DNA of 64,000 nt. Source: Candidatus Borkfalkia ceftriaxoniphila (GTDB lineage: Bacteria; Bacillota; Clostridia; Christensenellales; Borkfalkiaceae). The translations under genes were made by a program, and so were the position numbers. The DNA lies in assembly GCF_004134775.1 (NCBI RefSeq), contig NZ_SDOZ01000002.1, positions 780,005 to 844,004 of the forward strand. The letters are read 5' to 3'. The notes under the pieces were generated by a model. It was not told where the DNA came from, searched no databases, and saw nothing but the letters and a program-made list of their open reading frames with translations. Of this stretch, positions 60,127 through 64,000 are shown one piece after another. Numbering within the stretch: the stretch's first letter is position 1; the number at the start of each line of letters is the position of its first letter.

Positions 60127-62382
60127 TCAATATAGCTCGACCGTTATCGTATGTTCTTCATTGTCTGCAAATAACGGAACCTTTGTGCCGTCGACCGAAT
60201 TCCCGTCGATTTTTAACCGCACTTTGTAACCGCCCCTGTTTTTATACCGAAAACGTAACCGATTCCCTCGAAATTCGCGATACGCCTCCACATTTTTCCA
60301 CGTCGCAGGCAAGCAAGGCCGTATAACTAATCCGTCATAATCGGGATGAATCCCCAATATTCCTTCATAATATGCCATCAGTCCCCACGCAGAAGTACCC
60401 GTTTGCCAAGAAAAACCAACTTTCATATCTACCGACGGATGCTTTAAATAACAGTTGGTAAAAACATATGGTTCAGCCGTCGTTAGATAGCTGTCGTTCC
60501 GAATCCCTCCGGGAATAATTTTTTTAAGAGTTGCAACCGCCTGTTCGCCGCGTCCCGCTTTACAGTCCGCCATGACCTTAAAACAGCCCGCGTGGTTATA
60601 TATCCCTCCGTTCTCGTAGACGCCGGGCAGCATGCCACTCATACGTCCGACGCTTTCGTCATAAGTTGCGTAACTTGGAGTACACATAGGAAGCCCGTCC
60701 TCCGTTTCCATTGCATCGATCGCTTTCAGCACGCTTTGTTTTCTATCCTCCGGACACATATCCGCAAGTATTGCCCAACTTTGCGGATTCACATAAATTT
60801 TTCCGCCGTTTTCACAGGTTTTATCTCCAACGATCCCGAATTTAGAAAAGGCTCTTACGTAATATTCTCCGTTATAAGCTACTTGATTGACCAATTCGAC
60901 AAGCGCCTGTTTTGCATGAGATAATTCTTCCGCATAAGAAAAATCTGATATTGCACAGGAAAGCCGTACCATATCGTCATATGCTTTTCCGATAAGCATA
61001 GCCATCATGACCGACTCGGCTTGCTCGTCGGGTATATTGAGCGCGTCATTCCAGTCCGCATGATGAATTCGGGGAAACTTATGCGGCCCTAAATTTTGCG
61101 GATCCCGAAACCACTTGACAGCGCGTTGAAGATGTCCGTACACGCTGTCTTCGCCGCCGTCAAGATAAGGTACCGACTTTTCCAAATAGCCGAGATCTCC
61201 CGTCTCTTTTACATACGCGCAGACTGCGAAAATCAACCAGACAGAAGGATCCGAATAAATATTAGGTTCCAAATAGGGATACCAAGTCAACACGGCATGC
61301 CCGTCGGAATATTGATGGGCAACACATTCGTCGATCGTCTTTTTTGCGAGATCGATATTAAAATTAAGCATAGCCATCCCCAACTGCGCGTTGTCGCGTA
61401 CGGCTTTTTTACCGAGCATGCAAAAGGATACTTGCTTTTCCGCCCAAAAATTATATATATGATTAAATTGCGGATCAGGACATTGGGTACGCAGTTTGCC
61501 GAAACGATTTTCCGACGTCATCGCATCGTCAATAATTCCACGACAGGCGGAAACCAACTCGTGCGTACGCGAAATCAGTTCTTCTTCCGAATCGATCAAA
61601 CCCAGTACGTAATAAACGGTTTTACTTTCTCCCGGCAGCAAATGCAAGCGATTTTGTAATATTCCGCCGCGTTGACGGACCGTTGCGGTAGAATTGCCGC
61701 AATCCCATCCTCGTTCTAACACGAGCGGTTTGGTCTGCGTTCCCATCGTACCGATAAATTTTTCATAATTACCCTCATATGCAAATACGGGTTCACTGGA
61801 CATAATATATCCTGACGACCGTTCATGAGGACGGTACGGATTCAGATTTTTATTAAAGACCGCATTTGCCTCTTCAATAAACTCTGTGGCTGAAGTTGTT
61901 ACGGCACTATAATATACGGGTTGCGCATAACCGTTCAGATCAAATGCGGTCACGGCAAAAACATCGATCGTCCTTTCCCGTTTTGACGTATTCACGACAT
62001 CCACCCGCCATATCTCCCTCGTATCGTGAGGTGCAACGGCGTATGTGATTGCCGCTTCTATATTTTGAAATCCCGAGGAAATTTTCGTATAGTTCTGCCC
62101 GTGTTCGCAACGGTATTTGCGAATTTTCTGTAAGGATGGATAACCCGCGATATTCCAATATTTTTTCGTTTCCGCATCGCGAAGATATAAGAATGAAGAA
62201 AGCGGACAATTCAGCGTAACCTGCACGGAATTTTTGTCCACATATCTGGAATAGGTTGCCCCGAAATGAGTCACACTCATAATCCAACTCAAATCATTAA
62301 AAAAATGGTTGCTCCAATCTTTTCCCGTTTCAGGATCGTACAGCGTGAAAACGCCTTTTTGCGTATTAAATTCGTATTTCAT
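60127..62382 (-). CDS. GH94 glycoside phosphorylase
   Basis: The 751-residue enzyme matches GH94: an N-terminal beta-sandwich (about 1-290; GVFTLYDPETGKDWSNHFFND), then the helical barrel with ADWNDALN containing the catalytic Asp (about 460), and the phosphate-binding region NCYLKHPSVDMKVGFSWQTGTSAW. It cleaves beta-linked disaccharides with phosphate to give a sugar 1-phosphate. The disaccharide (cellobiose, laminaribiose, sophorose and others are known in the family) cannot be assigned. ATG 62382 has GGAG upstream and replaces a longer in-frame start. Confidence 0.92.
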   Translation of the reverse strand: MKYEFNTQKGVFTLYDPETGKDWSNHFFNDLSWIMSVTHFGATYSRYVDKNSVQVTLNCPLSSFLYLRDAETKKYWNIAGYPSLQKIRKYRCEHGQNYTKISSGFQNIEAAITYAVAPHDTREIWRVDVVNTSKRERTIDVFAVTAFDLNGYAQPVYYSAVTTSATEFIEEANAVFNKNLNPYRPHERSSGYIMSSEPVFAYEGNYEKFIGTMGTQTKPLVLERGWDCGNSTATVRQRGGILQNRLHLLPGESKTVYYVLGLIDSEEELISRTHELVSACRGIIDDAMTSENRFGKLRTQCPDPQFNHIYNFWAEKQVSFCMLGKKAVRDNAQLGMAMLNFNIDLAKKTIDECVAHQYSDGHAVLTWYPYLEPNIYSDPSVWLIFAVCAYVKETGDLGYLEKSVPYLDGGEDSVYGHLQRAVKWFRDPQNLGPHKFPRIHHADWNDALNIPDEQAESVMMAMLIGKAYDDMVRLSCAISDFSYAEELSHAKQALVELVNQVAYNGEYYVRAFSKFGIVGDKTCENGGKIYVNPQSWAILADMCPEDRKQSVLKAIDAMETEDGLPMCTPSYATYDESVGRMSGMLPGVYENGGIYNHAGCFKVMADCKAGRGEQAVATLKKIIPGGIRNDSYLTTAEPYVFTNCYLKHPSVDMKVGFSWQTGTSAWGLMAYYEGILGIHPDYDGLVIRPCLPATWKNVEAYREFRGNRLRFRYKNRGGYKVRLKIDGNSVDGTKVPLFADNEEHTITVELY

Positions 62383-62400
62383 AATAACTCCGTACAAATA

Positions 62401-62432
62401 TCGGCTCCGTACTCTCAAAAATACGGAGCCGA
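62401..62432 (-). terminator. Intercistronic hairpin
   Basis: An 11-bp perfect stem (TCGGCTCCGTA 62401-62411 with 62422-62432) lies between the CBM9 gene and the GH94 gene. There is no T-tail on the minus strand, so mRNA processing or stability is as likely as termination. Confidence 0.55.
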
Positions 62433-62439
62433 CCTTCGT

Positions 62440-64000
62440 TTAATATCCAAACGTATAGTTCAGTCTGCCGATCGGAGCAGAATCCCCCGTATCGTAAAGA
62501 TTCAGGTAATCTTCATACCCGCCTACGTTATCCGTAACTTTAAACTGAATTTCGTAGTTCGTTGCCGAGAGTCCCAAATTTTTTAGAGGAATCTGTAACA
62601 TCAAGACATTTTTATCTACTGCATACTTCGCGGTACCATTATTTTTCAGGGAATTATTTTTGCCCGCTTTTAAAATGTTTGTCGTTCCGTCCGCCTTCGG
62701 CTGCGTATTGATCACGTAATCGTAACCGTAATATAAATTGCCGCCGTTCTGCGTTCTGATAAGCAAATTCATCCAAGACTCGTCGCCGTTTTGATAGGCC
62801 GTTATATCATCCGCCGTTTCGACACGGAAATAAATATTTTGGGAATCGCGCAAAACGCTAACTTTGGCAATATCGTTTCGATTGGTTTCGTTTACGTAAT
62901 TATCCAACGTCACGCACATCGGTTTAAAATCTCGGCGAATACATTCTCCCGTAAAATCCAGAAACACGGAGGCATCTTTCCACGGTTCGCCGTTTTCGAA
63001 ATCGGTAATATCGATGCTCTTTTTCGGATATATATAATGTTTTGCTTCGGTATAATTCGCCCGTCTGGAATTCATAATCGATTGAAGATAAAAATTATCT
63101 CCGTAACCGTTGCGGCAAGGTTCTATATCGCGCGAATATTCCTCGTCAAACTGATCCACGGTAAAATATACATTCCCGTCGTATAATTTACCGGCGACCC
63201 ACTCATTCCACCCGGTCTGGAAAATGTATTTCACTTTATCTCCGTAACCGATCGCTGCGTCCCACTGCGATTGAAAATTTAATCCTTCCCTAAAACGACT
63301 GTGGTCGTTTTCTCCGGTCTCAAAATTGTAGCCGCGCCCCCATGAACCGACCGTATCTGAAAAGCGAACCGTAGGATGTTGCGCAATGGATACGCTGATC
63401 CAATCGCCGTGCCGAGGCTGGCCTTTCCCGCTGACCGCATCGTACTGCCACTCCATCCACGAGAGGCCGTTATCGTCAGGCAGACTATCCGGCCAAAAAA
63501 CATGTTTGAATATAAAAGTTTCGCCGATCGCGTTTTCAATCGGATCATCCTCATCGAACGCCACAAAATCGGGTTTCGTAATAAACGGCTTTCCTTCGGG
63601 AGCAAACCACAATTCTTTATAACGTTCCTCACCTTCTTTATAAAATTTATCGTAAAGAAATTTAAGATCGGACTTATAGTTATTGTTATTTCCTAAATAG
63701 TACATGAACTTGGGTACGTTCCAGCCCTTTAAGCGATATTCCTCCATGATTTCCAAGAGAACGTCGACTACATTCTGATACAGAACGGCGTTGGTTGTAT
63801 CGAAAACGATAAAATCTATACCGGCCATCGTTAGCATTTCTATCTGTTTACGCATCACCCATGGATCTTCCGAGTTGTAATATCCCCAAACAGGCTCACC
63901 CCAAAAATGCGCGCTCCCGAGCGGAGATCTTGCGCTATTTTCCTGAAAATTCTCGTACTTCGTACCGTATTGCGTAATTTTACTGATATCATAGTGCCCG
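62440..64000 (-). CDS. Glycosidase-like protein with C-terminal CBM9 (5' part missing)
   Basis: The frame is open to the right edge (...GYYNSEDPWVMRKQIEMLTMAGIDFIVFDTTN), so the start lies outside and at least 519 residues are present. The N-terminal part looks like a TIM-barrel glycosidase of the kind that acts on host or plant glycans (WGYYNSEDP, DFIVFDTTNAVLYQ, FQTGWNEWVAGK). The last 160 residues (from about KPMCVTLDNYV) are a CBM9-like beta-sandwich (VSVLRDSQNIYFRVET, YEIQFKVTDNVGGYEDYLNLYDTGDSAP). It is the first visible gene of the phosphorylase operon. Confidence 0.8.
   Translation of the reverse strand, partial: GHYDISKITQYGTKYENFQENSARSPLGSAHFWGEPVWGYYNSEDPWVMRKQIEMLTMAGIDFIVFDTTNAVLYQNVVDVLLEIMEEYRLKGWNVPKFMYYLGNNNNYKSDLKFLYDKFYKEGEERYKELWFAPEGKPFITKPDFVAFDEDDPIENAIGETFIFKHVFWPDSLPDDNGLSWMEWQYDAVSGKGQPRHGDWISVSIAQHPTVRFSDTVGSWGRGYNFETGENDHSRFREGLNFQSQWDAAIGYGDKVKYIFQTGWNEWVAGKLYDGNVYFTVDQFDEEYSRDIEPCRNGYGDNFYLQSIMNSRRANYTEAKHYIYPKKSIDITDFENGEPWKDASVFLDFTGECIRRDFKPMCVTLDNYVNETNRNDIAKVSVLRDSQNIYFRVETADDITAYQNGDESWMNLLIRTQNGGNLYYGYDYVINTQPKADGTTNILKAGKNNSLKNNGTAKYAVDKNVLMLQIPLKNLGLSATNYEIQFKVTDNVGGYEDYLNLYDTGDSAPIGRLNYTFGY

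Overview
The window looks like the chromosome of an anaerobic, probably gut-dwelling member of the Bacillota (class Clostridia). The signs are strong AGGAGG-type ribosome binding sites, lipobox lipoproteins, a GPH-type sugar transporter, reversed-order GH3 enzymes, InlB-type and BspA-type surface repeats, and an AgrC/AgrA-like two-component system. This assignment is inference from gene content; no rRNA, tRNA or CRISPR array is visible. Every recognisable gene except a broken integrase is on the minus strand, so operons read from high to low coordinates.

Region A (1-17.5 kb) is the most unusual. A promoter containing a LexA-like SOS box drives an XRE repressor, an ImmA/IrrE protease and a small Com-like zinc-ribbon protein. 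After an intrinsic terminator comes a compact run of 14 genes, mostly overlapping: a small membrane protein, a thymidylate-kinase-like kinase, a PF14907-type nucleotidyltransferase, two BtrH-like Cys/His proteins, two acyl carrier proteins, an AMP-forming ligase, several unknown beta-rich proteins, a beta-helix protein, a 2117-residue Rhs/YD-repeat protein with a C-terminal toxin-like tail, and finally a candidate immunity gene cut by the window edge. An amino-acyl/acyl-carrier pathway like the butirosin side-chain system, joined to a polymorphic toxin and possibly placed under DNA-damage control, is the best candidate here for an undescribed system.

Region B (17.5-24 kb) is a redox operon (MerR regulator, aldo/keto reductase, two flavodoxins, a double carboxymuconolactone-decarboxylase-cupin fusion) with a LysR regulator, then a lone GIY-YIG/DUF2075 nuclease-helicase that could be a defence gene.

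Region C (24-36 kb) holds a sugar-uptake operon (GPH transporter, canonical GH3 glucosidase, family 2 glycosyltransferase). It is followed by a Dlt/alginate-type surface acylation cluster (AMP-ligase, MBOAT, small membrane protein, two SGNH proteins with LRR and InlB domains) that lacks its own carrier protein.

Region D (36-49 kb) is glycan degradation at the cell surface: two membrane-anchored GH3 enzymes with reversed domain order, a CBM lipoprotein, a LytTR two-component system and a GH43-like enzyme. The promoters of the last two share an operator-like TTGCAWTGCA motif.

Region E (49-58.5 kb) carries an integrase remnant, an ABC transporter and a 1602-residue exported protein with a collagen-like/Gly-rich tail, preceded by a tiny leader reading frame and a GC-rich cruciform-like repeat. 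Region F (58.5-64 kb) is an operon of a GH78-like enzyme, a GH94 phosphorylase and a CBM9-containing glycosidase cut by the right edge.
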